This document shows positions 18,290 through 26,929 of a stretch of 64,000 bases of DNA, in pieces. The first letter of the stretch is position 1; every line of letters starts with the position of its first letter. The position numbers and the translations under genes were made by a program. Origin of the DNA: Herbiconiux daphne (lineage in GTDB: Bacteria; Actinomycetota; Actinomycetes; Actinomycetales; Microbacteriaceae); contig NZ_JANLCJ010000007.1 in assembly GCF_024979295.1 (NCBI RefSeq), positions 101,501 to 165,500 of the forward strand, given 5' to 3'. The notes below the pieces were generated by a model, which had not been told where the DNA came from, ran no database searches, and saw nothing but the letters and a program-made list of their open reading frames with translations.

Positions 18290-19774
18290 GACCGCGACGC
18301 TGACGGCCTCGCGCCGCGGTTCGCGCGAGGGCCCGTGCTGGGGGCGGCCGGCGCGCTGGCCGTCGTGCTCGGGGCGCTCGCGAACCTCTACGGCTACCAC
18401 CGCGACGAGCTCTACTTCCGCCTGCTGCCGCCCGCCTGGGGTTACGTCGATCAGCCCCCGCTGACCCCGGCGCTCGCCCGCCTGCTCAGCGGGCTGACCG
18501 ACGAGCCGTGGGCCCTTCGTCTTCCGGCCATCGTCTGCGCCGTGGCGTCGGTGATCGTGGTCGCGCTCATCACCCGCGAGGTCGGCGGCGGTCGGCTCGC
18601 GCAGGGTCTCGCGGCCTGGGGCTACGCGTTCGGCTCGTTCACCCTCGCCTTCGGACACGTGCTGCTCACGGCGTCGATCGACCTGCTCGTCTGGCCGGCG
18701 GTGGTGCTCGCCGTGATCAAGGCGGTGCGCCGCGACGCCCGATGGTGGCTGGTCGCCGGCGCGATCGTGGGCCTCTCCACCTACAACAAGCTGCTCATCG
18801 CCCTGCTGCTCGTCGCCCTGGCCGCGGGTCTCGCCGTCGTGGGGCCGCGGCGCGTGCTGCGGTCGGCCTGGCTCTACGCCGGCGTCGGACTGATCGTCGT
18901 GATCGGGCTGCCCAACCTCGTCTACCAGTGGGCGAACGGATGGCCGCAGCTCGCGATGGGCGGCGCCCTGAGCGGCGGCAACGGCGACGAGGTGCGCGTG
19001 CTGATGTGGCCGTTCCTGCTGCTTCTGCTCGGGCCGCCGCTCGTGCCGTTCTGGGTGGCCGGCATCGTGGCGCCGTTCCGCCGGCGCGAGTGGGCCGACC
19101 TGCGCTTCGTGCCGGTGGCGTTCGGCGTGCTGCTCGTGCTGGTGGCGCTCGCGGGCGCACAGTTCTACTACCCCTACGGCCTGCTGGTGTGCCTCTACGC
19201 CCTCGGCTGCGTTCCCGTGGCGCGCTGGGCGGGCTCCTCCCGCGGCCGGCGCGTGCTCGTCGTCGCGGTCGTGGCGCTGAACTCGGCGGTGAGCAGCGTC
19301 ATCTCGCTGCCCGTGGTGCCGGTCGGGCTGCTCGGGGCCACCCCCATCCCCGCCATCAACCAGAGCACCGCCGACCAGGTGGGCTGGCCGCGCTACGTCG
19401 CCCAGGTCGAGGCGGTGGCGGCCACGGTGGCCGCGGATGCCGCGACCTCACCGGCGCGCACCGCCATCGTCACCTCCAACTACGGCGAAGCCGGAGCGCT
19501 CGACCGGTTCGGATCGTCGGCCCTGCCCCCGGTCTTCAGCGGACACAACGCGTTGGCGTCGCTGGGGCGGCCGGCCGACGACGTCGACACCGTGATCGTG
19601 GTGGGCGCGCTCGCCACCGAGATCACGCCGCTGTTCGAGCGCTGCGACGCCGTGGCCGAACTCGACAACGGCGACGACGTCGACAACGAGGAGCAGGGCG
19701 AGCCGATCGCCGTGTGCCGGCATCCGCTCACGCCCTGGAGCGATCTCTGGCCGAGGCTGGCCCACCTCGACTGA
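18227..19774 (+). CDS. GT39-family glycosyltransferase (ArnT/PMT-like membrane protein)
   Basis: A protein of up to 515 residues with about 11 membrane segments. The first external loop has YGYHRDELYFRLLPPAWGYV followed by DQPPLTP; the Asp-Glu pair is the catalytic site of dolichyl/undecaprenyl-phosphate-sugar transferases (PMT/ArnT, GT39). Such enzymes take a sugar from a polyprenyl phosphate and attach it to proteins or lipids outside the cell. The open frame starts at an ATG inside the inverted repeat, giving a 23-residue leader coded by the repeat. GTG at 18335, after GAGGG, gives a more normal N-terminus (MLGAAGALAVVLGALANLYG). I list the longest form; the later start is at least as likely. 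Confidence 0.75.
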   Translation: MQKFRRVASHTGSVHEISASADRDADGLAPRFARGPVLGAAGALAVVLGALANLYGYHRDELYFRLLPPAWGYVDQPPLTPALARLLSGLTDEPWALRLPAIVCAVASVIVVALITREVGGGRLAQGLAAWGYAFGSFTLAFGHVLLTASIDLLVWPAVVLAVIKAVRRDARWWLVAGAIVGLSTYNKLLIALLLVALAAGLAVVGPRRVLRSAWLYAGVGLIVVIGLPNLVYQWANGWPQLAMGGALSGGNGDEVRVLMWPFLLLLLGPPLVPFWVAGIVAPFRRREWADLRFVPVAFGVLLVLVALAGAQFYYPYGLLVCLYALGCVPVARWAGSSRGRRVLVVAVVALNSAVSSVISLPVVPVGLLGATPIPAINQSTADQVGWPRYVAQVEAVAATVAADAATSPARTAIVTSNYGEAGALDRFGSSALPPVFSGHNALASLGRPADDVDTVIVVGALATEITPLFERCDAVAELDNGDDVDNEEQGEPIAVCRHPLTPWSDLWPRLAHLD

Positions 19775-19798
19775 CCGGCCACGCCGCTCGCCGACCGG

Positions 19799-22306
19799 TC
19801 ACACCAGTGTCTTGCGCCGCCGCCTCGCCACCGAGTAGAACACGGCCGCCACGAGGATGAGAACTCCCTGGAAGATGTACTGCCACATCTGCGTCAACCC
19901 GAGGAACGTCGTGGCGTTCAGCACCTGGATCAACAGGATCGACCCCAGCAGGCTGCCGACGAAGGTTCCCCGGCCACCGAGCAGCGACGTGCCGCCCAGC
20001 ACCACGGCCGTGATGCTCGACAGCGTGTAGCTGACGCCCTGGGCCGGGTCACCGACACCGATCTGCGTCATCAGCACGAGGGCACCGCAGAACGCGAGCG
20101 CCGACGTGGCCATGTAGGCGAACACCACCGTGCGGTCGATGTTGACACCCACGCGGCGGGCGGCCTCTTCGTCAGACCCCGTCGCCCGCAGCCGCCAGCC
20201 CCATTTGCGCTTGCGCAGCAGCAGTTCGAGCACCACCGTGAACGCGATCAGCACGATGAAGATCACGGGCACCGGGCCCACGCGAGTGGTGAGCACCGCC
20301 GTGTAGCCGGCCGCGATGTAGCCGCCGGGCGAGTCGCGCAACAAGAAGCTCAGGCCCTGCAGGGCGATGTAGAGCGTCAGCGTGGCGGCGATGGCGGTGA
20401 ACTTGCCGAACCTGATCAGCGAGCCGTTGATGAGACCCGTGGCGATGGCCAGCACGAACATCAGCAGGATGCCGAGTCCCACCACCCCCAGCGGCTTGTC
20501 GTCGTTGACGAAGAACGACCCCACCACCACCAGGAACCCGGCGAGCGGGCCCACCGACAGGTCGATGCCCCCGATCAGCAGCGAGATGGTCTGGCCGAGC
20601 GCGATGAAGCCGAGCGCGCTCACCAGCATCAGCACCGAGAAGATGTTGAAGTCGCTCAGGTAGCGCACGTTCTGACTGAAGATGAAGGCGCCCAGCACCA
20701 GGATCACGCCCACAAGCAGCGCCGACGGCGCGTAGTCGCCCTGGATGAAACGGCGGAACGGCGTCGACCGGGCCACCCGCTCCGACGCGAGCTGCACGTT
20801 GGCCGTGTGGGCGGTCGACGTGACGGCCGACTGCACGATGCGGGTCTCGGTGATGTCGTCGCCCAGCAGCGTGCCCACGGCGTTGCCGCGGCTCATCACC
20901 ACCACCTGGTCGCACAGGCCCTCGAGCTCCTTGGCGTCGGATGACGCCACGACCACGGGGATGCCGGAGGCCGACACCTCGCGCAGGATGCGGTAGATCT
21001 CGAGCCGCGCCCCGACGTCGACGCCCTGCGTCGGCTCGTCGGCGACCACGATCGAGGGCTGCGAGAGCAGCGCGCGGGCCATCACGACCTTCTGCTGGTT
21101 TCCGCCCGAGAGCGACGAGACGACGGAATCCATCGACGCCGCCTTCACCTCGAGGGAGTCGAGGGTCGCGCCCACGGTGTCGACCTCGAGCTTGTTGCTC
21201 ACGAGAGCCCAGCGCTTGAATCGCTTGAGCGCCGCGACGGCCGCGTTCTCGCGCACCGTCAGCGACATCATCAGGCCCTCGGTGTGCCGGTCGGCGGGCA
21301 GGTAGGCGGCCTCCTCGAGCAGCTGCGACGACGTCATCTCGGTGCCGCCCACGACGATGCGGCCGGTGAACGAGTCGAGCCCGGCGATGCCGCGCAGCAG
21401 CTCGCTCTGGCCGTTGCCGACCACGCCCGCGATGCCCAGGATCTCGCCGCGTTTGACCGCGGCCGACACGTCGACGAAGCCGTCGCCCGAGATGCCGTCG
21501 AGCACGAGGTTGATCTCGTCGCCGTCGGCCGCCGTGTATTTCGGCGGGAAGGTCGACTCCATCTGCCGGCCCACGATCATGGTGAGCAGTTCGTCGTCGG
21601 TCACCTCGTCGACCTCGGCCACCCCGCGCAGCTTGCCGTCGCGCAGCACGGTGACGCGGTCGGCCAGCTGCCGCACCTCCGCCATGCGGTGAGTGATGTA
21701 GACCACGGCCGTTCCCCGCGCCACGGCCTCGCGCACCCGCCCGAACAGCAGATCGACCGAGTCCTGCCCGAGCGGGGCGGTGGGCTCGTCGAGCACCAGC
21801 ACCTTCGGGTCGAGCGCGAGCGCCTTGGTGATCTCGAGCAGGTGCTTCTGCGCCACGCTCAGCGAATCGACCCGGTCTCCCACGTGGGCGGTGAGGCCCG
21901 ACTCCCGAATCAGTGAGGTGGCGTACTCGTCGATCGGTCCCTTGCCCTGGAACACCGAGGCCGGCAGCGCGAGCTGCAGGTTCTCGAGAATGCTCATGTC
22001 GGGCAGCACAGCCGGGTGCTGGTGCACGATCGCGATGCCGAGGCGCGCCGCGAGCGCGGGGCTCAGCGAGTCGATCTGCTCACCGTTCACCCGGATGCTG
22101 CCGTCGTCGGGCTGCACGGTTCCGGATGCCACGTTCATGAGCGTCGACTTGCCGGCCCCGTTCTCGCCGAGCAGAGCATGCACCTCGCCCGGCAGCACGT
22201 CGAACGAGACATCCGTCAGCGCCGCCACACCGGAATACGACTTCGAGATTCCGGTGAGCGACAGCACGGCGACGGAGGTGTCGACCTCTTCGATTTGCGT
22301 GTCCAC
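19799..22306 (-). CDS. Sugar ABC transporter, ATPase fused to permease (RbsA-RbsC-like)
   Basis: An 835-residue protein. Residues 1-500 form two ATPase domains in the RbsA/MglA layout. Domain 1 has GENGAGKST (about 47-55) and LVLDEPTA; its signature is weak (LSVAQKH). Domain 2 has a changed Walker A (VVGNGQSELL), as usual in this family, with an intact LSGGNQQKV and VVADEPTQG. From about residue 525 a full RbsC-type permease follows, with about eight hydrophobic segments, LLIGGIDLSVGPLAGFL and the carboxyl-side VLGGTSLLGGRGTFVGSLLG. Sugar transporters normally code these parts separately. It is the last gene of a three-gene operon with a binding protein and a second permease. Confidence 0.9.
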   Translation of the reverse strand: MDTQIEEVDTSVAVLSLTGISKSYSGVAALTDVSFDVLPGEVHALLGENGAGKSTLMNVASGTVQPDDGSIRVNGEQIDSLSPALAARLGIAIVHQHPAVLPDMSILENLQLALPASVFQGKGPIDEYATSLIRESGLTAHVGDRVDSLSVAQKHLLEITKALALDPKVLVLDEPTAPLGQDSVDLLFGRVREAVARGTAVVYITHRMAEVRQLADRVTVLRDGKLRGVAEVDEVTDDELLTMIVGRQMESTFPPKYTAADGDEINLVLDGISGDGFVDVSAAVKRGEILGIAGVVGNGQSELLRGIAGLDSFTGRIVVGGTEMTSSQLLEEAAYLPADRHTEGLMMSLTVRENAAVAALKRFKRWALVSNKLEVDTVGATLDSLEVKAASMDSVVSSLSGGNQQKVVMARALLSQPSIVVADEPTQGVDVGARLEIYRILREVSASGIPVVVASSDAKELEGLCDQVVVMSRGNAVGTLLGDDITETRIVQSAVTSTAHTANVQLASERVARSTPFRRFIQGDYAPSALLVGVILVLGAFIFSQNVRYLSDFNIFSVLMLVSALGFIALGQTISLLIGGIDLSVGPLAGFLVVVGSFFVNDDKPLGVVGLGILLMFVLAIATGLINGSLIRFGKFTAIAATLTLYIALQGLSFLLRDSPGGYIAAGYTAVLTTRVGPVPVIFIVLIAFTVVLELLLRKRKWGWRLRATGSDEEAARRVGVNIDRTVVFAYMATSALAFCGALVLMTQIGVGDPAQGVSYTLSSITAVVLGGTSLLGGRGTFVGSLLGSILLIQVLNATTFLGLTQMWQYIFQGVLILVAAVFYSVARRRRKTLV

Positions 22307-22318
22307 TGGGTTCCTTCG

Positions 22319-23425
22319 CTACTTCAGGAGCGCCGCCTGGTCTTCGGGGCTCATCTCCGCCGACAAGAAGATGTCGCCGGGCAGGTCGGCCTCGCACTCG
22401 ACCGGGTTCGGCGTTCCGCTCACCGAGTCTTCGAACACCGGGGCGTCGAAGGTGGTCGTGTCGGGCAGCACGCCGCCGGTCGCCTTCGCGACCGCGTACT
22501 GCACGGCGAGGCGCACGTTGTCGTTGCCCGTCGCCACCGTCATCATCTTGAAGTCGGGGTTGGCGGCCTGGTTGTCGGTCCAGAAGCAGCCGAGCACGTT
22601 GCCGTCGGAGGTGACCAGAGCCGGGATCGACCGGCCGCTCTTGGTGAACTCCGGCAGCGCGCCGACGAGCGACGGGCCGAAGTCGGAGACGATCACGTCG
22701 ATCTGCGGGTTCTTGGCGATCGCGCTCGTGAGCACCTGCTGCGTCAGCGCCGGGTCCCAGTTGGTGGGCTCGAACGGCTGCTCGCCGATGAACTCGTACG
22801 ACGGATCGGTCAACACCGTCTTCATGCCAGCCAGCTCGTCTTCGCCCTGGCTGTTGCCCTTCGGGCCGCTCACGAACAGGATCTTCGCGCCGTCGGGGAA
22901 GTTCGTCGTGATCCACTTGCCCCAGTTCTCGCCGTCGGTGGTGAAGTCCGCACCGATCCACGCGTCGTAGTCGACGCCGTCTTCGCCGCCCGGGTTGACG
23001 CGGTAGGGAACCGTCACGACACCGGCCTGGTAGGCGCTGCGGAGGGCCGGGAGCATGGCCTCGCCGGCATCCGGGAACACCACCAGCGCATTGACGCCCT
23101 TCGCGACCATGCCCTGGATGTCGGCGATCGACTTCTGGGTGTCGCCCTGGCCGTCGGCGTACTGGTAGTCGGTGACGCTCGGACACTTCGCCGCCTCGTC
23201 GGCTCCGGCCGCCGTGGTGATCTTGCGCCAGCTGTTGCCGCCGAACCCGTCGAGCAGGCCCAGGCTGATCTGGTTGGGACCGCACCAGTCGGGGGCGCCC
23301 TCGACCGGAGCACCCGTGGTCTGGGTGTCGTTCGACGACGGCGCGCCGCTGCTGCAGGCGGCCAGGGCCAGCACGGCGACGCTCATCGCCGCGGCCGAGA
23401 ATGCGATCCTCTTTCGAATTGCCAT
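22319..23425 (-). CDS. Sugar ABC transporter substrate-binding lipoprotein (periplasmic-binding-protein 4-like)
   Basis: A 368-residue protein. ATG at 23425 (MAIRKRIAFSAAAMSVAVLA) is chosen because AGAGGA lies upstream; a GTG 18 bp earlier would sit on that site. The signal peptide ends in LALAAC, so the mature protein begins with a lipidated Cys and is anchored outside. The rest is a ribose/autoinducer-type two-lobe binding protein (ISLGLLDGFGGNSWRKI, VNALVVFPDAG, TVPYRVNPGGEDG, IDVIVSDFGPSLVGAL). It delivers a sugar or sugar-like molecule to the permeases coded on either side. The ligand is unknown. The next gene starts 12 bp on. Confidence 0.88.
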   Translation of the reverse strand: MAIRKRIAFSAAAMSVAVLALAACSSGAPSSNDTQTTGAPVEGAPDWCGPNQISLGLLDGFGGNSWRKITTAAGADEAAKCPSVTDYQYADGQGDTQKSIADIQGMVAKGVNALVVFPDAGEAMLPALRSAYQAGVVTVPYRVNPGGEDGVDYDAWIGADFTTDGENWGKWITTNFPDGAKILFVSGPKGNSQGEDELAGMKTVLTDPSYEFIGEQPFEPTNWDPALTQQVLTSAIAKNPQIDVIVSDFGPSLVGALPEFTKSGRSIPALVTSDGNVLGCFWTDNQAANPDFKMMTVATGNDNVRLAVQYAVAKATGGVLPDTTTFDAPVFEDSVSGTPNPVECEADLPGDIFLSAEMSPEDQAALLK

Positions 23426-23508
23426 GATTTGCGTTCCTCTCACATCAGGCGGCGCCTCTGCCGCACGTGTCTACGTCGTCGTAGATCGGATATCGGGTCT
23501 TCGGGTGG

Positions 23509-24522
23509 TCAGGTGGCGGTTGCTGCCCGCCGACGGTGCCCGAGTCGCGCCCGGATGCCCGCCCAGTTGATGGTGTAGAGCCCGACCCCGACGGCGAGCG
23601 CCGCGGCCTGGATGATCGAGCGCACCGCGAACGGCACACCCGCCGCGAGCACGAACTGGTCGAGCTGGCTGAGGAACAGGGCGGCCACGACGGTGGCGAG
23701 CGGATAGCCGCGACCGCCGAGCAGCGAGGTGCCCCCGAGCACCACCACGGCGACGGCGGGGATGAGGTAGGAGTTGCCCTGGAACGCGGTGGGCTGCGCC
23801 GTGATGCCGGCGAGCAGGATGCCGGCGAGGCAGTAGAGCAGCTGCGCCCACACGTAGGCGGCCGCCTGGTGCGTGCGCACGCGCAGGCCGGTGGCACGGG
23901 CGGCGATCGGGTTGGCGCCGACGGCTTCGAACCGGCGCCCGGGCACGGTCTTCTTCACCATCAGCGAGACGACGATGAGCGCGGCCACCGCGAAGAACAC
24001 CGAGTTGGGCACGCCGAACGACAGACCGCCGGCGATGTCGCGCAGCGCCCTCGTGGTGGTGGTGGGGCTGCCGCCCGAGATGCCGAGCACCACGGCGAAC
24101 AGCAGGGCGTTGGTGCCGAGGGTCGCGATGATGGCGTTGAGCTTCAGCAGGCCGACCAGCACGCCGTTGAGCACTCCGGCGAGGGCCGCGATGCCGGTGG
24201 CCAGCAGCACGGCGGGCAGCAGCAGCGAGTTGTCGCCGTTCGGGATGCGGCTGACCACCACGATCGCGAGCGACACCGCGCCCGGGATGGAGAGGTCGAT
24301 GCCGCCCTGCTGCACCACGAGCATCTGCCCGAGCCCCACGCAGGTGAGCACGGCGAAGAACGGCAGCATGCCCAGGATGGCGCCCTGCGAGATGCTCGAC
24401 GGAGCGACGATGGCGCTCACGATGAACAATGCGACGACGGCGACGCCCACCGTGATCAGGCCGCGCGAAACGGTGAACCGCGAACTCTTCAGCCCGGTGT
24501 GCTGCCGCTCCGTCACGCTCAT
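23509..24522 (-). CDS. Sugar ABC transporter permease (RbsC-like)
   Basis: A 337-residue membrane protein with about nine hydrophobic segments. Family features: GLGQMLVVQQGGIDLSIPGA near residue 85, the cytoplasmic loop TVPGRRFEAVGANPIAARA that contacts the ATPase, and VVVLGGTSLLGGRGYPLATV. It is the first gene of the transporter operon. Together with the permease half of the 835-residue fusion it would give two different permease chains, so the working complex may be a heterodimer of permeases, with both ATPase domains supplied by the fusion. Confidence 0.88.
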   Translation of the reverse strand: MSVTERQHTGLKSSRFTVSRGLITVGVAVVALFIVSAIVAPSSISQGAILGMLPFFAVLTCVGLGQMLVVQQGGIDLSIPGAVSLAIVVVSRIPNGDNSLLLPAVLLATGIAALAGVLNGVLVGLLKLNAIIATLGTNALLFAVVLGISGGSPTTTTRALRDIAGGLSFGVPNSVFFAVAALIVVSLMVKKTVPGRRFEAVGANPIAARATGLRVRTHQAAAYVWAQLLYCLAGILLAGITAQPTAFQGNSYLIPAVAVVVLGGTSLLGGRGYPLATVVAALFLSQLDQFVLAAGVPFAVRSIIQAAALAVGVGLYTINWAGIRARLGHRRRAATAT

Positions 24523-24718
24523 GCCGTCTCCAGAACCTCGAGTGTCTTCGTCGAACTCGTCGTTGAGTACAGCTTTACACCTGCCTCCAAGTGTTCACAA
24601 CGGCTTTTGATAACTATTCGGCCACCCCCGCTACTGAGCGACGGATGTCGCCGAGCGCGGCCCTTGACGTGCAGCTGAAGTGTACGTTTACTGTGAACAA
24701 GCCAATGGAAGGACGACG
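24523..24718. promoter_or_regulatory. Divergent promoter region with paired TGTTCACA sites
   Basis: A 196-bp A+T-richer spacer between the sugar transporter operon and the reductase gene. TGTTCACA at 24592-24599 and its reverse complement TGTGAACA at 24692-24699 lie 100 bp apart, one close to each start, and could be two sites for one regulator. A fair plus-strand promoter is TTGACG (24663-24668), 17 bp, TTTACT (24686-24691), which places the right-hand octamer at the transcription start. This arrangement suggests shared control of transporter and reductase. Promoter calls are by eye. Confidence 0.45.
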
Positions 24719-25798
24719 ATGTCAACCGAAGCAATCCCGCGGCGAGCGCTGGTGATCGGCTCCACGGGAATCGCCGGTCAGGCCCTCAGCCGACGTCTCG
24801 TGGCCGACGGATTCGACGTGTTCGGCGTCTCGCGGTCGCTCGCCACCCCGGTGCCCGGCGTCACCCCGATCGCAGCTGACCTGCTCGACGCCGACGGCTT
24901 GCTCGCGGCGGTCGAGGGCGTGCATCCGCAGCTCGTGTTCATCACCGCGTGGATGAAGCAGGACACCGAAGACGAGAACATCGCGGTGAACAGCGCGATC
25001 GTGCGCAACGTGCTCTCCGCGGCGACGGCCGGGGGAACCGTCGAGCACGTCGCTCTGCTCACGGGCCTCAAGCACTATCTCGGGCCGTTCGACAACTACG
25101 CCACCGGCGTGACCGCCGACACCCCGTTCCGCGAGAGCGAGGAGCGGCTCGACAAGCCCAACTTCTACTACGCGCAAGAAGACGAGCTCTTCGCCTCGGC
25201 GGCCGAGCACGGCTTCGGCTGGAGCGTGCACCGCGCCCACACCGTGTTCGGCTTCGCCGTCGGCAACGCCATGAACATGGCCCTGACTCTCTCGGTCTAC
25301 GCCACGATCTGCAAGACCACCGGTGAGCCGTTCCGTTTTCCGGGGTCGTTCACGCAGTGGAACGGCGTGACCGACGTCACCGACGCCGACCTGCTCGCCG
25401 AGCAGCTGGAGTGGGCGGCGACCGACCCCGCCGGCCGCGACCAGGCCTTCAACATCGCCAACGGCGACGTCTTTCGGTGGCGCTGGTTCTGGCCGCGGGT
25501 CGCCGAGCACTTCGGCGTGGACTGGGTGGGCTTCGAGGAGTCGCCCGATCCGCTCGCGGCCCGCATGGGCGGGGCCGCCGAGATCTGGCAGCAGATCGCC
25601 CGCGACAACGACCTGGTCGAGAGCGACGTCGACCGGCTGGCGAGCTGGTGGCACACCGACAGCGACCTGGGACGCAACGTCGAGTGCTTCACCAGCATGA
25701 ACAAGAGCCGGGAGGCCGGCTTCCTCAACTTCCGGTCGACGCCGTGGAGCTTCTTCGACAAGGTCGAACGCTACCGGGCGGCGCGCATCATTCCCTGA
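24719..25798 (+). CDS. PRISE-like NAD(P)H-dependent enone reductase (SDR family)
   Basis: A 359-residue short-chain dehydrogenase of the progesterone 5-beta-reductase/iridoid-synthase-like group. It starts at ATG 24719 after GGAAGGA. The nucleotide site is VIGSTGIAGQAL near residue 12. The group-specific stretch NFYYAQEDELF (plant enzymes have NFYYTQED) holds the catalytic Tyr, and NGDVFRWRWFWP is also typical. Such enzymes reduce activated C=C bonds. Divergent transcription from a sugar transporter and a following VOC gene suggest catabolism of an imported compound. The substrate is unknown. Confidence 0.82.
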   Translation: MSTEAIPRRALVIGSTGIAGQALSRRLVADGFDVFGVSRSLATPVPGVTPIAADLLDADGLLAAVEGVHPQLVFITAWMKQDTEDENIAVNSAIVRNVLSAATAGGTVEHVALLTGLKHYLGPFDNYATGVTADTPFRESEERLDKPNFYYAQEDELFASAAEHGFGWSVHRAHTVFGFAVGNAMNMALTLSVYATICKTTGEPFRFPGSFTQWNGVTDVTDADLLAEQLEWAATDPAGRDQAFNIANGDVFRWRWFWPRVAEHFGVDWVGFEESPDPLAARMGGAAEIWQQIARDNDLVESDVDRLASWWHTDSDLGRNVECFTSMNKSREAGFLNFRSTPWSFFDKVERYRAARIIP

Positions 25799-25833
25799 CC
25801 CCTCTCCCCGACGACGTTGGAAGGCAGAAGACG

Positions 25834-26280
25834 ATGACGTTCATTCTCGAAGGCGTGCATCACGTGGGCATCACCGTGCGCGATCTGGAGCGATCGCGCG
25901 ACTGGTACACCCGCATGTTCGACCTCACGCCCGACGCGATCAATCACGGGTCGGGCCCCGAACTCGCGCAGGGCGTGCAGGTGACGGATGCCGAGCTCAC
26001 CTTCTCGATGCTGCGGATCGGCTCGACGCGCATCGAGTTCCTCGAATACCAGGTGCCGGTCGGCGACGACTTCGACCGTCGCAACTGCGACGTGGGCGCG
26101 ACTCACGTGTGCTTCGAGGTCGACGACATCGAGGGCGCCGTCGCCGATCTCACGGCCAAGGGAGCGGTGTTCAGCAGTTCGCCGATCGAGATCACCGAGG
26201 GTCACCTCACCGGCTCGAAGTGGGCCTACTTCCGCGACCCCGACGGCATTCAGCTCGAGATCTGGCAGTCGCCCCGCTAG
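25834..26280 (+). CDS. VOC-family protein (glyoxalase/dioxygenase fold)
   Basis: A 148-residue protein with two beta-alpha-beta-beta-beta modules. Likely metal ligands are His in VHHVGITVRDL (module 1), His in THVCFEVDD and Glu in IQLEIWQ near the end (module 2), as in methylmalonyl-CoA epimerases and lactoylglutathione lyases. GGAAGG lies ahead of the ATG. It follows the PRISE-like reductase by 35 bp and was probably co-transcribed with it. The stop overlaps the stop of the converging CGNR gene by 3 bp within CTAG. The exact reaction cannot be assigned. Confidence 0.8.
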   Translation: MTFILEGVHHVGITVRDLERSRDWYTRMFDLTPDAINHGSGPELAQGVQVTDAELTFSMLRIGSTRIEFLEYQVPVGDDFDRRNCDVGATHVCFEVDDIEGAVADLTAKGAVFSSSPIEITEGHLTGSKWAYFRDPDGIQLEIWQSPR

Positions 26281-26858
26281 GGCTGCTCGCGGGCGCCGGC
26301 GCGATCACGGTAGCGGGCCTGCTTCGCCCGGTTGCCGCAGATGCTCATCGAGCACCACTGCCCGGTGCGCGAGCGCGAGGTGTCGTAGAACGCCCACCGG
26401 CAGTCGTCGGAGGCGCACACCTTGAGACGCTGCCAGGTTCCGTCGGCCAGCGCGGCCGCGACCGTGGCGACCACGCGGCCGAACAGGGCGTCGACCCCCG
26501 AGCCCCGAGGCACGAGGTGCGACCCTCGGCCCGAGAATTGCAGCGCCGGGCGGCTGCGGTCGGCCGCGGCATCCAGAGCCTCGATCGTCTCGGCCGGCAG
26601 CGGGGCCCGGTCGTGGTTCGCGAGCAGCGCCTGCCGCAGCGTCTCGCGCAAGGCCCGCGCCTCGCGCAGGTCGGCGGCCGTGGCGGCGGCACCGAGGTCG
26701 TGCTCTGCGGCCCACTTTGCCCACGACGCCGGGTCGGCCAGGCGCTCGGTGTGCGCCTCGATGTCGAGGGTGTTGACGAAGGCGCGCACGAACTCGAGCT
26801 CGCCGGGCGCGGGAGTGACCGGCGAGGTCGTCGTGGGCAGGTCGGCCGCTGCGGTCAT
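26277..26858 (-). CDS. CGNR zinc-finger / ABATE-domain regulator
   Basis: A 193-residue protein. ATG at 26858 is used because GGTGGAGG lies just upstream. The N-terminal part is the ABATE (putative stress-induced regulator) domain with FVRAFVNTLDIE. The C-terminus is the CGNR finger: CASDDCRWAFYDTSRSR, then WCSMSICGNRAKQARYR, with four Cys that could bind zinc. These proteins are presumed transcription regulators. It lies divergent from an MFS exporter gene whose start is covered by an inverted repeat (26897-26929), so it may regulate that exporter. Confidence 0.88.
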   Translation of the reverse strand: MTAAADLPTTTSPVTPAPGELEFVRAFVNTLDIEAHTERLADPASWAKWAAEHDLGAAATAADLREARALRETLRQALLANHDRAPLPAETIEALDAAADRSRPALQFSGRGSHLVPRGSGVDALFGRVVATVAAALADGTWQRLKVCASDDCRWAFYDTSRSRTGQWCSMSICGNRAKQARYRDRAGAREQP

Positions 26859-26896
26859 GCCTCCACCATAACCGGCATTGCGGATTTGACGGTTGC

Positions 26897-26929
26897 TTGT
26901 AACCTTCTTGAGCATGACCACGGTTACAA
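26897..26929. promoter_or_regulatory. Inverted repeat over the start of the MFS gene, candidate operator
   Basis: TTGTAACC (26897-26904) and GGTTACAA (26922-26929) form a perfect 8-bp inverted repeat with a 17-bp spacer that spans the ATG at 26914. TGTAAC also sits where a -10 box would lie for a nearly leaderless transcript. A regulator bound here would block the exporter gene; the divergent CGNR protein is the natural candidate. Confidence 0.5.
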
